Assembly (NCBI GenBank): GCA_963965975.1
Contig: OZ014425.1
Span: 4,539,501 to 4,603,500 of the forward strand
Length of the DNA stretch: 64,000 nt
Direction of reading: 5' to 3'
Origin: Xestospongia bergquistia
Taxonomy: Eukaryota; Porifera; Demospongiae; Haplosclerida; Petrosiidae
A program made the position numbers and the translations under genes. The notes below the pieces were generated by a model that worked only from the letters and a program-made list of their open reading frames with translations, was not told where the DNA came from and searched no databases. Of this stretch, positions 1 to 12,062 are shown one piece after another (position 1 is the stretch's first letter; each line of letters starts with the position of its first letter).

Positions 1-1499
1 GTCGTTATTAATATTAATATTAATATTATGTTAATAAATTTACTTACATGCAATATCAATAACAGGATTACGAATGAAAGCAGCTTTATAACTATCCTAT
101 AATAACATGTAATAATTGGATATGATGTCATAATGACTCACAGGATATTGACCAATGAGATGAGCTGTAATAAACCCACCATGTGATCCACCTGTCACTA
201 TCATACGATCTCCATCAGCCTCTCCATTTTTCACAATAGTCTCTGCAGCATACTATAACATTATATAAAGTACTGTAGCCGGCAAAAAAACCTGTTTACC
301 TGTGTGTCCTGTATATCAAGTGTTCCTACTTTACCAAGTAAACTTGTAATTGCATCTTGTCCAAATCCCATAGAACCATTGTAGTTAACTGTGTGTAAGG
401 AGAGAGAGAGAGATTATCATTACAGGTAACAAAGTTTCTAACCTAACAAAACACCAAACCCTAGTGCTACAAAGCAAGCATTCCAAGTTATAAAATCAGG
501 AAAACTTCCAGCATGAGGACCACCATGAGGAAAAACAATTAAAGGAGGGGGTGAGGGAGATGAGACAGGTGAAACAAAGATAGATTGATAGGACAGTCCA
601 CCTTTAAAATAAATAGATTGTTTTAATAATAAATAAGATATAACATTTACCTCCTTTTCTATTCAAATCAATAATTCTCCATTTTATTTTCTCAGATAAT
701 GATGTACTAATTGATGCTAAATAGAATGCACAATATATCACAGTTATTATTTATTATAATTATATAATATTAATATTATAGTTATTATATTTATTATAAT
801 ATACAGTAACTAACCTATTTCACAAAAATTAGTTTGTTTGAAGCCTGTTGTTACACTGGAATCATTTGGTAGCTTAGCAACAAGCTAGAGGAAATACATT
901 TATCTACTCATGACCTTTTGCCCATCTATGCATTCATTTGTCTGTCCATTTGTATGTTAGTCTGTCCATTTATTTTTTCATGGATCCATTCATATATCCA
1001 TACAAAATAGATGTCAAACTCACTATTTTTGTTGGTTGGGCGGGGTTTGTATAACGAACTACTATCAATCCATTCCATACATCTAGTACATTATATGTAC
1101 CAATATCAGTAGCAGCTGTCATACAATGAACATCACCAGTTACAGTATCAACACATAATATATGATGTAATGACATCTGCATGTCACTGTAATAAAGGTA
1201 CCTCCCATTTGGTCCCCAACAACGCTTTGGTAGAAAAAATGTATAAATACCAGTGAATCCAGTGTCTATGAGAGAGGAAGGAAGGGAGGGAACAAAAGAA
1301 CAAAGTATGAAGGAAGGTAGTGAAAAAAGGAAGATAGAGGAAAAAAAGGAAGTAAACAAATGGAAGTAAGAGAGGAAAGAGAGAGAGAGGTAATAATTTC
1401 TATTTTACTGTTCCAATCTCCTGCTAACCTGTTGGTTTGTTGATGATATCAATTAATGTTGTCACAGATTTAATTTCCCAATCAATCTATATAATGGTA

Positions 1500-1558
<59 letters not shown>

Positions 1559-2963
1559 GGTTTATTAAGTACATACTTGTTTGAGTCTAGCACATGGTCT
1601 ATGAGGACTAGGTAGATCAGCGTCACACTCTAAGAATATTAGTTTATTGCCTTGTGGATTAAATCTTGACTTTAAATGTACTTATTATTGTCTGTGAGTG
1701 CAGCTTGGAAAAAGGAAGACGGTTACTATGGAAACAGATACTGACTAAACTTACTAGAGGAGTTTTTTCTCAAGATCAGCAAACAAATAAAGTGGACCTA
1801 TATAATGACATCATTATGACATCATTGCTAATTAATCCTACTTTCGGTTAAAACAGTAGACAAACCCAAGTTTTAAAGAGAAATTATCATATCCAATAAA
1901 TATCAGTTCATTAGTACTATCAGGTACCCATTGAGCCAATCCACATGACAAATTATCAGGACAATCTACTATAATACATTCTTCAGTAGATATATCAATG
2001 ACAACCACTACTGGTTGAACAACAGAGGTTAGACGTTCTCCCCAGTGTTCACGAAATTTATATTCTGAGCCCTGATGACAAGAGAATATGAGAGAACATA
2101 AGGTCAAGAGAAATCGTGTCTCTCACTGGTTCTTTATCAGACTCTCCTTTCTTCTTCTCTTTTTCTTCTCCTACAAAATACAAGAGTACTAGATAACAAA
2201 GATGTCTGATAGCTTACCAGACACTTTCTTAAAATAAGAGACACCTTCTGGTACTTTCTTCTCTGCAATATAGAGTAGTTTGGTCCCATCAGATGAGAGT
2301 TGAAAACTTCCAAATTGATCTGAAAACAAATTATGTGAACAGCTAACAATGACAATCTAATACCATCATCATTAATGTCCCCATGTTTCTTGCCAAATTG
2401 CTCTTTAACATTAAGACTCTTTACCAAATAATTAGACTGCCATATCTAGGGATATCCATAAACTCATGAAAAATTTAATATTAAAATATATTTTACTTCA
2501 ATAAACTGTTGTGGTTCTGCTGTCTTCTCTGCTTTAGATGTTTTGTCTTTTACTAATGTTGCCTTCACTCCTCCACTGACTGAATAACTCTCCATACAAC
2601 TGAAAATAAATGATAAGAAAATATTAGTGTCAGAGAATAGACACAGACTCAGTCCTTAATAGTTCTGGACTGAGTCTGCGTGCATGAATCAACTTATTCA
2701 ACTACATACATTGATGTAGCATCTCGTTGAAAATTGCTAGCTATTACTACATCATATTTGTCTTCATGTGTGCTCTGCAAAATGTAAGACTTTGCAAAAC
2801 ACACTTTCTTTCCTCTGTCCAAGTCTCTCTGAGACCAGTTCACTTCTACTTCACACGACCCACTCTCAGACGGAAAAATACGAGCTGATGTAGCTAGTGG
2901 TAACTGTGCCACTTCCCTGTAGAGCTTGCAAGCATCTTCTTGAAAAGAACCAGAGTTAGCCAT
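1..2963 (-). CDS. APEH: Acylamino-acid-releasing enzyme (acylaminoacyl peptidase), C-terminus cut by window edge
   Basis: Serine peptidase of the prolyl oligopeptidase family (S9C) that removes N-acylated residues from blocked peptides in the cytosol. The first exon is 2710-2963, starting at the ATG at 2963. Further short exons run leftward: a beta-propeller part with segments near 2137-2430, 1838-2107 and 1010-1260, then the alpha/beta hydrolase part. Near 490-540 the hydrolase entry motif reads FPHGGPHAG. Near 195-235 the nucleophile elbow reads GGSHGGF, the form typical of APEH, with the catalytic Ser. The last piece visible (1-60) reads RNPVIDIA, also typical. The Asp and His of the triad lie beyond the window, so the gene is partial only because of the edge. 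An ATT microsatellite (about 1501-1557) lies in an intron. The family call is secure; internal exon borders are approximate. Confidence 0.88.
1501..1557. repeat. ATT trinucleotide microsatellite
   Basis: About 19 uninterrupted ATT units in an intron of the APEH-like gene. Confidence 0.95.
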
Positions 2964-3038
2964 GTGTGCAAAAAAGTAGGTGTGGTCACATCTTGGGTGT
3001 GTCCATATGTTTAAGCCACACCCATTGCCTTATTGATC
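2964..3038. promoter_or_regulatory. 75-bp divergent intergenic region (APEH / LAMTOR5)
   Basis: Only 75 bp separate the two divergent start codons (2963 minus, 3039 plus), so both 5'UTRs and both core promoters must lie here or inside the genes. No TATA box is evident. Bidirectional promoter function is inferred from spacing alone. Confidence 0.5.
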
Positions 3039-3479
3039 ATGGAAGGTCATTTAGAAAGCCAAGTCACAGAGATGTAAGTTACTATTGATATACTCTATAT
3101 GTTAGTCTATTGTCTTCTCTGATTCAACAGTTCTCAAACTCCAGGAATAGTCGGTGTAATATGTACTGACCCTCAGGGACTCTCATTGGCTGGTATGTCA
3201 ACAATGTTCCAATATTTCTAGATTAATGGCCTTTTTAGCTCGAGGTACACTTAAACCTGAGTCAGCAGGCTTAGTAGCAGGGCTAGCTACTCAAGCTAAT
3301 TCTCTTAAAATGGGTACTGGAGAAGATGACAAACCTACTGTAGTAGTTGAGTTTGATACTGGGTAAGATGGTTGATTCATAATGTGTTTTGTTTACTGTC
3401 TCTCCCTCCCTCCCTCACTTTCAGAAACATTATGATCAAGAGTCAAGCCAAATCCACACTTGCTGTTCACAAAGTGTGA
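3039..3479 (+). CDS. LAMTOR5: Ragulator complex protein LAMTOR5 (HBXIP), four exons, 91 aa
   Basis: Roadblock-type subunit of the lysosomal Ragulator scaffold that recruits Rag GTPases and mTORC1. Exons 3039-3073, 3131-3192, 3239-3362 and 3425-3479 join in frame to 276 nt, with GT-AG introns of 46-62 bp. The product begins MEGHLESQ, contains GVICTDPQGLSL and ARGTL and ends NIMIKSQ...LAVHKV, matching the family at the beta-strand core (CTD-QGL, RGTL) and at the C-terminal NI-I-K and AVHK positions. Its 91 aa equals the usual length. It is too split to appear as one open frame. The next features rightward are FReD genes on the other strand. Confidence 0.93.
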
Positions 3480-3614
3480 TATTTGTTATTAATGTTTATT
3501 AAAATTATACAACTTTGTTAAATTTATTTAATAATGTTATCAAGTTATATTATTACTGAATATGTCTCATTTCAAACAATATATTCCTGAAAAAACAAAT
3601 TGTTGTATCAACTA

Positions 3615-4270
3615 GTGACTGTTAATTACAATAAACTTCCATCTCTGTAAACTAGCTGACACCTTCCCTAGTCTTTCTACAGTACTCCAATATTACTATT
3701 AACAGGTCCTCCATTGAGTAGAAATAACATACAACAATTAAACCACCAGGTTCCTTTGTAGTGTATAGTGTATAATTAACCACATTTATCATTGTAATTA
3801 CATTTAGCAGAGAATTTCATACCATTCAGATCTGAAAACATGTACACCATCACTAATTAGTTCATCTCCAGCAGTACCATTGTATCCTCCTGCATTAAGT
3901 GTGTACTTAGTAAGATCATCTCCAATACTGAATGTAGAGTACTGGGCATAAGCTGTGTTATTTTCAAAGTCTCCAAGATCCACTCATAGAGTCTTTGTTC
4001 CATTTGGTGTAAGACAATGTACTTTACTAAAGCCTAGCCAAAATTCTCCAGTAGATTACCAAAACCTTCCTCATAGTCAATCCAGTTAAGTGTGTACTCA
4101 GTAATACTGTCTCCAATATTGAATGAGGAGTACTGGGTATAAGTCTTGTAGATGGAATGGAAGATGATCTTTCTGACCATATTCTGTTAAATGAATTGTC
4201 TTTCCACTATTACTTAATGTACAGCAGTATTGTTCATAAAGAGAGGGTCCATGTTGTCCCATACTATAAT
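3615..4270 (-). pseudogene. Degenerate fibrinogen-related gene remnant
   Basis: Both halves of a FReD exon (about 3615-4135) and part of an A-type N-terminal exon (about 4140-4270) are recognisable against the intact gene at 4540-5533. The frame is broken: the region after the GGYNGTAGD equivalent is deleted or substituted, and stops occur. A stretch at 4085-4140 repeats part of the TLN...SIG segment, which suggests an internal recombination. It is the left end of the array. Confidence 0.75.
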
Positions 4271-4539
4271 CACATAATCCAGAGTGTAATATATATATAG
4301 TATTATATTAGTATATGACTAACTATTGTATTAATGACTGTTGTATTAATGACTCTGTTTTATTGTAAAATATATTCTTATAATAAGGAGCACATGTTAA
4401 CATAATTAAAATAACTTTATAAACTGGTAATTTAATATTGATAATGAAAACAATAGTTATTTTATTAATTAAAACAAAATAACTCTATTTGTAATAATAA
4501 TAATCACAGTGTTTGTTAATATGGACATGTATCAGTTAG

Positions 4540-5533
4540 TTAATTATGACGTACTTTCATCTCTGTAAACTTCAGTGAGTATGTGCCACCTTTCCAGTTA
4601 GACCACACTACTCCACTGTAAAGACTAACTGGTCCTCCATTGGGATGGTAAGGTGCATTGAGATGAGATTTCATACAACCATTAAACCACCAGGCTCCTT
4701 TCCAGATGTTGGCACATGAAGCAGGAATATTATCATTGTCATTATCTTTTGTAGAGAACTTCATACCATTGGAACGAGTTGCAAAATGGCTGTATTTAGG
4801 ATCAGTGACCAATGCATCTCCAGCAGTACCAGAGTATCCTCCTGCATTAAGTGTATACTTAGTAGTACTGTCTCCAATACTGAATGTAGAGTACTTGGAA
4901 TAAGCTGTGTTATTTTCAAAGTCTCCAAGATCCACTCGTAGAGTATTTGTTCTATTTGATGTAAGACGATATACTTTACTCAAGCCTAGCCAAAATTCTC
5001 CACTAAGATCACCAAATCCTTTCTCATAGTCAGTCCAGTTACGATAAAAATCAACAGATCCATCTTGTCTCCTTTGAAAGACAGTCCATCCCCCACCATC
5101 AGTCTCCATATCACAATAGACCTAGTAGAGGACAGTATAGGATACAATACATATATCATTTATTACCTCAAATGGTGTCTGTCCATCAGGGTTAATAATA
5201 TATATACCACTAGTAGTATAACCTGACTCAAACCATTCCTTACAATCTGTTAGTAGAGCTGATAGATGTAGATATAGTAATAAAATATAGATAATAGATA
5301 CTTATCTTACATGGACAAGAACTAGGTCTTGTAGATGGACAGAGGATAAACCTAGTGAGGTCATTATCTTTAAAATGAAATCTCTTTCCCTTATTACTGG
5401 ATATACAGCAGTATTGTTCATAAAGAGAGGGTCCATGTTGTCTTATGTTACAGTCAGCTATACAATGAGAGGATCCTTCTCCTATACTAGTAATATCAGG
5501 AGTTAGTAACACTAACAACAAGAGAGCAGCCAT
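4540..5533 (-). CDS. Secreted fibrinogen-related (ficolin-like) protein, A-type, about 294 aa
   Basis: Proteins of this family are secreted lectin-like recognition molecules; the ligand here is unknown. Exons are 5311-5533, 5167-5246 and 4540-5121, with GT-AG introns and phases that fit exactly. Exon 1 encodes a signal peptide (MAALLLLVLLTP) and a short Cys module with EQYCC and CP-TRPSSCP. Exon 2 (80 nt) carries CKEWFESG...NPDGQTPFE, the N-terminal edge of the fibrinogen domain. Exon 3 opens VYCDMETDGGGWTVFQRR and holds the calcium-site motif KDNDND and GAWWFNGC near the C-terminus, as in ficolins and tachylectin-5. I chose MAA at 5533; an in-frame ATG at 5554 would add seven residues before the hydrophobic core. 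No collagen-like region is present. Confidence 0.88.
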
Positions 5534-5554
5534 TGTATCAACATCTACAAACAA

Positions 5555-6590
5555 GTGAAGATTTATTGTTTTATTCAGTGAGTAGTTGATAATATCAGAA
5601 ATAATTTTGGAGGTGTTGACAAACTTTTGTTCACATAAGAGTTATAATAATTATATATTACTATAAGGAAACTGTCAAGTTAAATACTTTCCTATTATCA
5701 AAGTGGCTAACAGCTATTGTTTGCTTACGTCAAAAATATCATAAAATATCATGTACATAGACAATATGTTTTAAGATGACACAGATATACATTAAATATT
5801 GTACAAATGTTTAGTTATATATTAATATATAGCATTAAATTGATACTGTTAGAGGTAAACTAATGCATGAAGTTTTCTATCAAAGACAACAGCAGTAATA
5901 ATTGAAGTTCTGGTTCATAAATGCCATATAGTTGAATGGAGCTTGATCAATGCACAGTATCCCAACTCAATGTATATTATCATCTCTACCAATGGAGTAT
6001 CAGATCAATTATAAATACAATAAATCATATATCCTTATATCACTTTATGAAAATAGTCCACTATACCAAATTAAAATGTATATGTTATTAGACAAGACCC
6101 TTGTGTAATTGAATTCCACAACAAATAGAGAGATAGTTGATTGAGATAAAAACTCATATACTGTAATTAATATAAATATATTTTAATTATGATACATGTA
6201 ACAATACCATAATTAATTTTGTTACAGGATAATAGACCTTATGACAATTGTTATTTGTGGTTGTTAGTAATATAATATACATTATACTAGCTATATAAAT
6301 GATGTAAATATATATTATCATGTGACTTGATGATGTATATCATGTGACTTGATGATGTATATCATGTGACTTAATGATATGTATCAAATTATATTTATTA
6401 TAAAGTAGTTTGTTATTTTACAAATAATTATAGTATCAGAGCATTCATAAAAATTCAAATAAATGACTGACTTATTATTAGCATATTAATTGGAATACAC
6501 AACTACATACATTACATACATTACAAAACAAAGCATAACAAATAGTTACAATTATAATTTATAACAAGTGATCATTTTAATACAATTAGA
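5555..6590. other. AT-rich spacer with a short tandem repeat
   Basis: No coding signal was seen. About 6315-6380 holds three copies of a 22-bp unit around TCATGTGACTTGATGATGTA. The rest is AT-rich unique-looking sequence. Confidence 0.6.
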
Positions 6591-6865
6591 TAGATGGAGG
6601 TCAATAATAAACTTTTAATAATTTTGTTTCTTTTAGGATCATTGTATATTAGAGCAACTGAACACACACACATATGCAGATATATTATGATCAAGAGTCA
6701 AGTTAAGTCAACACTGTTCACATAGTGTGATACTATTATTATAATGTATTAATAAACAGTTTATTAACTATTAAAGTTTGTTGAAACTATATCATAATAA
6801 TTGTTAACACAATAAAGATTAACTTAACAATAATGTCAGATAACATTAATAAACAACAGTATCTG
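6590..6865. repeat. 3' flank block shared by subtype-2 FReD genes
   Basis: The stretch from about 6600 (after TAGATAGATGGAGG) to 6865 resembles 18170-18423. Both lie directly downstream of the two FReD exons of the ALNY...TVSGYSGNASDG subtype, so the duplicated unit includes 3' flanking sequence. Confidence 0.65.
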
Positions 6866-7811
6866 TTAGTTGTGATGAATCATCATTTTAGTATATGTGA
6901 GAGAATTAGAGCCTTTCCATGGTACCCAATGAACATCACTATTATAAAGACCATTTAGATTACAACCATTTATATAACATTTACGAAACCACCAACCACT
7001 TTGATAATAAATACCACAGTTCACAGAACCAGCTATGTTATTATCTCTGTCTTTGGTTGTAAACATCATTCCATTTTGTGCAGCCATTCCATCTGAAGCA
7101 TTACCTGAATAACCAGATACTGTTAGATTATAATTTAAAGCACTACTTCCAATACTAAAATATGAATATTTAGCAAATGCCTTCTCTCCTACAAAACTTT
7201 CCAAGTCTACTCGAAGTGTATTTGGAGATAAAATATTGGTCAAATGATGTGTTTTACTGAGTCCTAGCCAAAATTCTCCAGTAAGGTCACCAAAGCCTTC
7301 CTCATAGTCAATCCAGTTACGATAAAAGTCAACAGATCCATCTTGTCTTCTCTGAAAGACAGTCCATCCACCACCATCAGTCTCCATATCACAGTAGACC
7401 TAGTAGAGGACAGTATAGGATACAATACATATATCATTTATTACCTCAAATGGTGTCTGTCCATCAGGGTTAATAATATAGATACCACTAGTAGTATAAC
7501 CTGACTCAAACCATTCCTTACAATCTGTTAGAGTTACCAGAGCTGATATATGTAGATATAGTAATAAAATATAGATAATAGATACTTATCTTACGTGGAC
7601 AAGAACTAGGTCTTGTAGATGGACATAAGATGATCTTTTTTGCACCATCTTCTGTTAAACGAATTGTCTTTCTTTTGTTACTGGATATACAGCAGTATTG
7701 TTCATAAAGAGAGGGTTCATGTTGTCCTATATTACAGTCAGCCATACAGTGAGAGGATCCTTGTCCTATACCAGGAGTTGGTAAGACTAACAAAAATAAA
7801 ATAGCTGCCAT
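6866..7811 (-). CDS. Secreted fibrinogen-related protein, A-type module with subtype-2 FReD, about 276 aa
   Basis: Exons are 7595-7811, 7445-7524 and 6866-7399. The N-terminal module is the A type (MAAILFLLVLPTPGIGQG then the EQYCC region). The FReD exon starts like the other copies but diverges after GEFWLGLSK. It has a 'subtype-2' centre (KAFAKYSYFSIGSSALNYN, SGYSGNASDG), a KDRDNN calcium-site variant, GWWFRKC and the ending TKMMIHHN instead of TEMKVRRN. The ligand-side half therefore differs strongly from its neighbours while the N-terminal half is nearly identical, as expected from recombination or gene conversion between copies. Confidence 0.86.
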
Positions 7812-9246
7812 TTTAACTACCCTCTGTAAGTAATATATATGTTATATTGTAATAGTGATGATAAAGTATGAATATTTACAATTTTTATATACCACATCAT
7901 AGTAATGACATTATGTTAATATAATATGATGTACTATAATATATTATAATGTATAATATTAGTAAGTTATAATTGCTCACTCACTAAATAAACTGGTCAT
8001 ATATCTTTATATTGGTCATATCCATTATCATTACCAAATTCTTACTAGGTCTCAGAAATGAGGAAATACAGTAAAGGACATAGTATAATAGATAAAGACT
8101 TGTACAAATTACATAACTTACTATTACTAAGATATATAGTATCCAATGGATATTACGTTAGATACTAACTATTATTAATATTTATTATTATCTATTGAAT
8201 AGTCATCATTATTTGTGAGTAGCTAATGATGAATACTTAATATCTACTCAACAGATAGATACTCTTGAATATTAATAGTATTCAATTATTAATATTAGCT
8301 ATAATGATTGCTACTAATAACTAATAATCTATAGAGAACACACTTAATGTAGGAAGGTACTCTTGTATTATTGTTACTAGTAATCTATAGAGTACCCACT
8401 TAATGTAGGAGGGTACTCTTGTAGTATTGCTACTAATAATCTATAGAGTACCCACTTAATGTAGGAAGGTACTCTTGTATTATTGTTACTAATAATCTAT
8501 AGAGTACCCACTTAATCTACAGAGTACCCACTTATTGTAGGAAGGTACTCTTGTATTATTGTTACTAGTAATCTATAGAGTACCCACTTAATGTAGGAAG
8601 GTACTCTGGTATTATTGTTACTAGTAATCTATAGAGTACCCACTTAATGTAGGAAGGTACTCTGGTATTATTGTTACTAGTAATCTGTAGAGTACCCACT
8701 TAATGTAGGAAGGTACTCTGGTATTGCTAGAGATGGATTAATTACTGATATAACTTGGGACTAGTGGACATAATTATAATGGAATGAAATTAAAACAATT
8801 ATTGTATTAATATAATTATTAATTATTGATGTAGTTTATATAATTATACTATAAAAAATTAATTTTATCAAAATTAATCAATTAGTAACTTACTTTGGTA
8901 AATTACTATTGTGTGATTAACAAAGGTAGATTATTAGATTGTTTGTTGCTTGGCAAACAATTTAGCAGTGAGTACTTCAATGAATTTTGAGTTCAATAGT
9001 AATCCACTCATGTAAGCTACAAATGATTTGTTGAAGTACATATTAATTGTTACAGTGATATAATGAATTATTAATTAATGTTACAGTGATATAATGAATT
9101 ATTAATTACTTGTTACAGTGATATAATGAATTATTAAATTACAGAATATTTGTAGCACAATAAAATATAATAAAGACATTTTTCAATAATTGTTAAATAT
9201 TGGTTACTCCCAAACATGTTTTAATTAATATTTGTTACTATATTAC
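7812..9246. repeat. Duplicated spacer block upstream of A-type genes, with a 56-bp minisatellite
   Basis: No gene was seen in the spacer. It is homologous to 14440-15493, in part to 17390-18070, and to 25195-26170, always upstream of an A-type FReD gene, and so forms part of the amplified unit. The minisatellite at 8324-8722 is expanded only in this copy. Confidence 0.75.
8324..8722. repeat. 56-bp tandem repeat (minisatellite), about 7 copies
   Basis: Units begin TAATCTATAGAGTACCCACT at about 8324, 8381, 8437, 8493, 8513 (a 20-bp partial unit), 8569, 8625 and 8681. They are nearly identical, and each contains GGAAGGTACTCT. The homologous spacers near 14960-15000 and 25665-25710 carry one unit or part of one. 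Confidence 0.92.
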
Positions 9247-9521
9247 CTATATATCTAATTTAAGATTATCTCTAGTACATAAATTTATTTCTATACAAGT
9301 ACAAGTGAGATCTTTTTCCTCCTTATCCTCAGCCTTACAACTATACAGATACTCTATAAGAAACAGTTAGTAATAACAAATAGGACAACAGTGATATTAT
9401 AAAGAAACAATACTATTACTTTACTGTATATACCTTGTGGATCTGTTGGACAGTTTGCTGTCACACCACATATGTAAACAACAATAGCTAGAAAAAGAAC
9501 AATGTTGTATTTCACCTTCAT
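9247..9521 (-). CDS. Stand-alone B-type N-terminal module, small secreted Cys-rich peptide (64 aa) or truncated gene
   Basis: Two exons (9434-9521 and 9247-9353) join in frame. Exon 1 is the B-type signal peptide, MKVKYNIVLFLAIVVYICG, then NCPTDPQ. Exon 2 begins EYLYSCKAEDKEEKDLTCTC like the full B-type genes. After CIE the sequence switches to unrelated DNA and stops about 15 codons later. There is no fibrinogen exon before the next copy. Either this is a truncated pseudogene or it makes a mature peptide of about 45 residues with four or five Cys. The same breakpoint recurs at 15494-15768, so the truncated form was itself duplicated. An upstream ATG at 9569 would extend the N-terminus without a better signal peptide. 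Confidence 0.5.
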
Positions 9522-9699
9522 TTTATTAAGACACTTTATAAGAATAATGTGTTGTGTTTTCAGACACAAAATCTCTCTTTAAATAAGCTTGGATTGAAGT
9601 GTCAGATCATCATTGCACCCGCCTCTTACCTGTACAATACAATACAGTACAGTACAGATAATCTCCCCCTCCTTCCCCTCTTCCTCCCTCTCTGTGTGT

Positions 9700-9946
9700 T
9701 GTTATTATCATAACTTGAATATTAGTAATATAGTAGTACACACAATATGACACAGTAAACATTACAATAATAACTATAATATAAAAGACACATACTATTG
9801 TTAGTTAGACATATCTCATATCAAACAATTTGTAATAAATTATCTAGTTAAAAAAAAACATAATTGTTAAAATTGTAAATAAAAAGTAATAATTGTTATC
9901 TGATTGTATCAAAATAATATATAGTGTATATAATAATGAGTGACTG
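9700..9946. repeat. Array-wide 3' flank block (first copy)
   Basis: A block of about 230 bp beginning near TTGAATATTAGTAATATAGT and containing CACAATATGACACAGTAAAC precedes (on plus) the stop end of most FReD exons. Copies occur at about 10455-10687, 13230-13465, 15955-16182, 20850-21087, 22250-22478, 23975-24203, 27694-27905 (after the hAT element) and 31090-31291. It probably includes the 3'UTR. Confidence 0.8.
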
Positions 9947-10303
9947 TTAATTACGACGAACTTTCATTTCTGTGAACTTGAGAGAGTAAGTGTTACCTTT
10001 CCAGTCATACCACAGTATTCCACTCCAATCACTAACTGGTCCTCCATTGGGATGATAAGGTGCATTGAGATGAGATTGCATACAGGAATTAAACCACCAA
10101 GCTCCTCTCCATAACCTAGCACAACCACCATTATTGTCTTTAGTAGAAAACTTACTACCATTGTGGTTATGTGCAACAGGCCAATTTGTATCATTAATTA
10201 GACCATCTCCAGCATTACCAGAATATCCTCCTACATTAAGTGTGTACTCAGTAGTATTATCTCCAATACTGAATGTAGAATGTACAATATTATTGTTTAT
10301 CAT
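9947..10303 (-). pseudogene. FReD gene truncated to the C-terminal half of the last exon
   Basis: The frame from [21 protein letters not shown] to TEMKVRRN is intact and matches subtype 1. The first half of the domain and all upstream exons are missing. At about 10280-10300 the sequence switches to the spacer that holds TACTACCAGCAGGTCTACC, which also occurs near 13110, 26945 and 30910. It has no start codon, signal peptide or first disulfide, so it is a deletion pseudogene. Confidence 0.82.
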
Positions 10304-10687
10304 ATCATGTACTTATCATACTACCAGCAGGTCTACCAGTTATGTACATATGTATTGTATAGTACTTAATATATAGTACAGTACATGTAATCTCCCCTCC
10401 CTCTCCTCCTTCTCCCTGCTCTCTGTGTACGTAATTTACATTTGACAACATAATAAAGTTTATATTTAAGATAATATTAGTAATATAGTAATATACACAA
10501 TATGACACAGTAAACACTACAATAATAAATAACTATAATATAAAAGACATATACTGTTGTTAGTTGGACATATATCAAACAGTTTGTATTAAAATATGTA
10601 AAACGTAGTTGTTAAACGACTTGTAAATAAAAAGCAATAATTATTATCTATTGTATAGAATATATAGTATATAATAATGAGTGACTG

Positions 10688-11993
10688 TTAATTACGACGA
10701 ACTTTCATCTCTGTAAACTTGAGAGAGTAACTATCACCTTTCCAGAAATACCAATTTATTCCTTTCCATCTGCTAACTGATCCTCCATGATAGTAAGGTC
10801 CATTGAGGTGAGATTGAAAACATTCAGTAAACCACCAAGCTCCTTTCCAGTGTGTGGCACATGAACCACTATCCTTATCATTGTCATTGTCTTTAGTAGA
10901 GAATTTCGTACCATTGTGTTTATGGTCAACAGGAAAAGTTGCATCATTAATTAGACCATCTCCAGCAGTACCATTGTATCCTCCTACATTAAGTGTGTAC
11001 TCAGTAGTATTATCTCCAATACTGAATGTAGAGTACTGGGCATAAGCTGTGTTACTTTCAAAGTCTCCAAGATCCACTCGTAGAGTGTGGTTTGTTCCAT
11101 TTGATGTAAGACGATGTACTTTACTTAAACCTAACCAAAATTCTCCACTAAGGTTACCAAACCCTTCCTCATAGTCAGTCCAGTTACGATAAAAATCAAC
11201 AGATCCGTCTTGTCTCCTCTGAAAGACAGTCCATCCACCACCATCAGTCTCCATATCACAATAGACCTAGTAGAGGACATTAAAATATACAATACATATA
11301 TTAATCAAAGTTTATTTAAAAAATTCTAAAAAATTCATGAAATGTAGAGATGATGGTACAAAGATCCCAGAATAGGAGTGGTAGTATAAAAATCTCAACA
11401 AAGTAGCTACATTATAGAATCTTACTTCAATATTTCTTTTAAATTAATAATTAGCTATAATATTGTAATAAATATCTCATGCAAATAAGTCTATTTCTAC
11501 TGTGGTCTTGTTTAATAGAAGGTATCATCATCCCTACATTCCATGACTTTTAAAGAAATTTTAATATAATTGTAGAGACATGTTTGTTAAAGACAATGCT
11601 ATACCTTAAAAGATGACATGTTGTCAGGTTTAATAGAATAGATACCATTCTTATTCTGTCCCTTCCTCAAAGCATCAAGACAGTCAAGATAAGGTACTTC
11701 AGGAATAGTAGGTGGATCATCAACAAAACAAGTACAGTTGTACATTCCTGTCTCCTTTAGTTCTATACAAGTACAAGAGAGATCTTTTTCCTTCTTATCC
11801 CTAGCCTTACAACTATACAGATACTCTATAAGAAACAGTTAGTAATAACAAATAGGACAACAGTGATGTTATAAAGAAACAATACTATTACTTTACTGTA
11901 TATACCTTGTGGATCTGTTGGACAGTTTGCTGTCACACCACATATGTAAACAGCAATAGCTAGAAAAAGAAAAATGTTGTATTTCACCTTCAT
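10688..11993 (-). CDS. Secreted fibrinogen-related protein, B-type, about 295 aa
   Basis: Exons are 11906-11993 (signal peptide and NCPTDPQ), 11605-11825 and 10688-11266; lengths of 88, 221 and 579 nt keep the frame. Exon 2 replaces both the A-type Cys module and the 80-nt exon. It encodes EYLYSCKARDKKEKDLSCTC, a second Cys pair (YNCTCF), then CLDALRKGQNKNGIYSIKP, which supplies the N-terminal edge of the domain. The FReD exon is subtype 1 with KDNDNDKDSGSCATHW and GAWWFTEC. Its variable segment (DATFPVDHKHNG) differs from the other copies. All key Cys and the calcium motif are present. Confidence 0.87.
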
Positions 11994-12040
11994 TTTATTA
12001 AGACACTTTATAAGAATAATGTGTTGTGTTTTTGGACGCC

Positions 12041-12062
12041 AAATCTCTCTTTAAATAAGCTT
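12041..12062 (-). promoter_or_regulatory. Conserved TATA-like element upstream of B-type genes
   Basis: On the minus strand, TTATTTAAAGAGAGATTT lies 50-65 bp upstream of the B-type start at 11993. It is kept at the same distance upstream of the B-type starts at 9521, 15768, 19766, 22998 and 29265. Position and conservation suggest a core promoter; function is inferred. Confidence 0.4.

Noticed and set aside
2137..2427. 96-aa minus-strand frame as a separate small protein
   Set aside because: It strings together two APEH exons through an intron; the peptide pieces fit the beta-propeller region of APEH.
8324..8722. Regular repeats resembling a CRISPR array
   Set aside because: The 56-bp units are contiguous and similar over their whole length with no unique spacers, and the genome is eukaryotic. 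It is a minisatellite.
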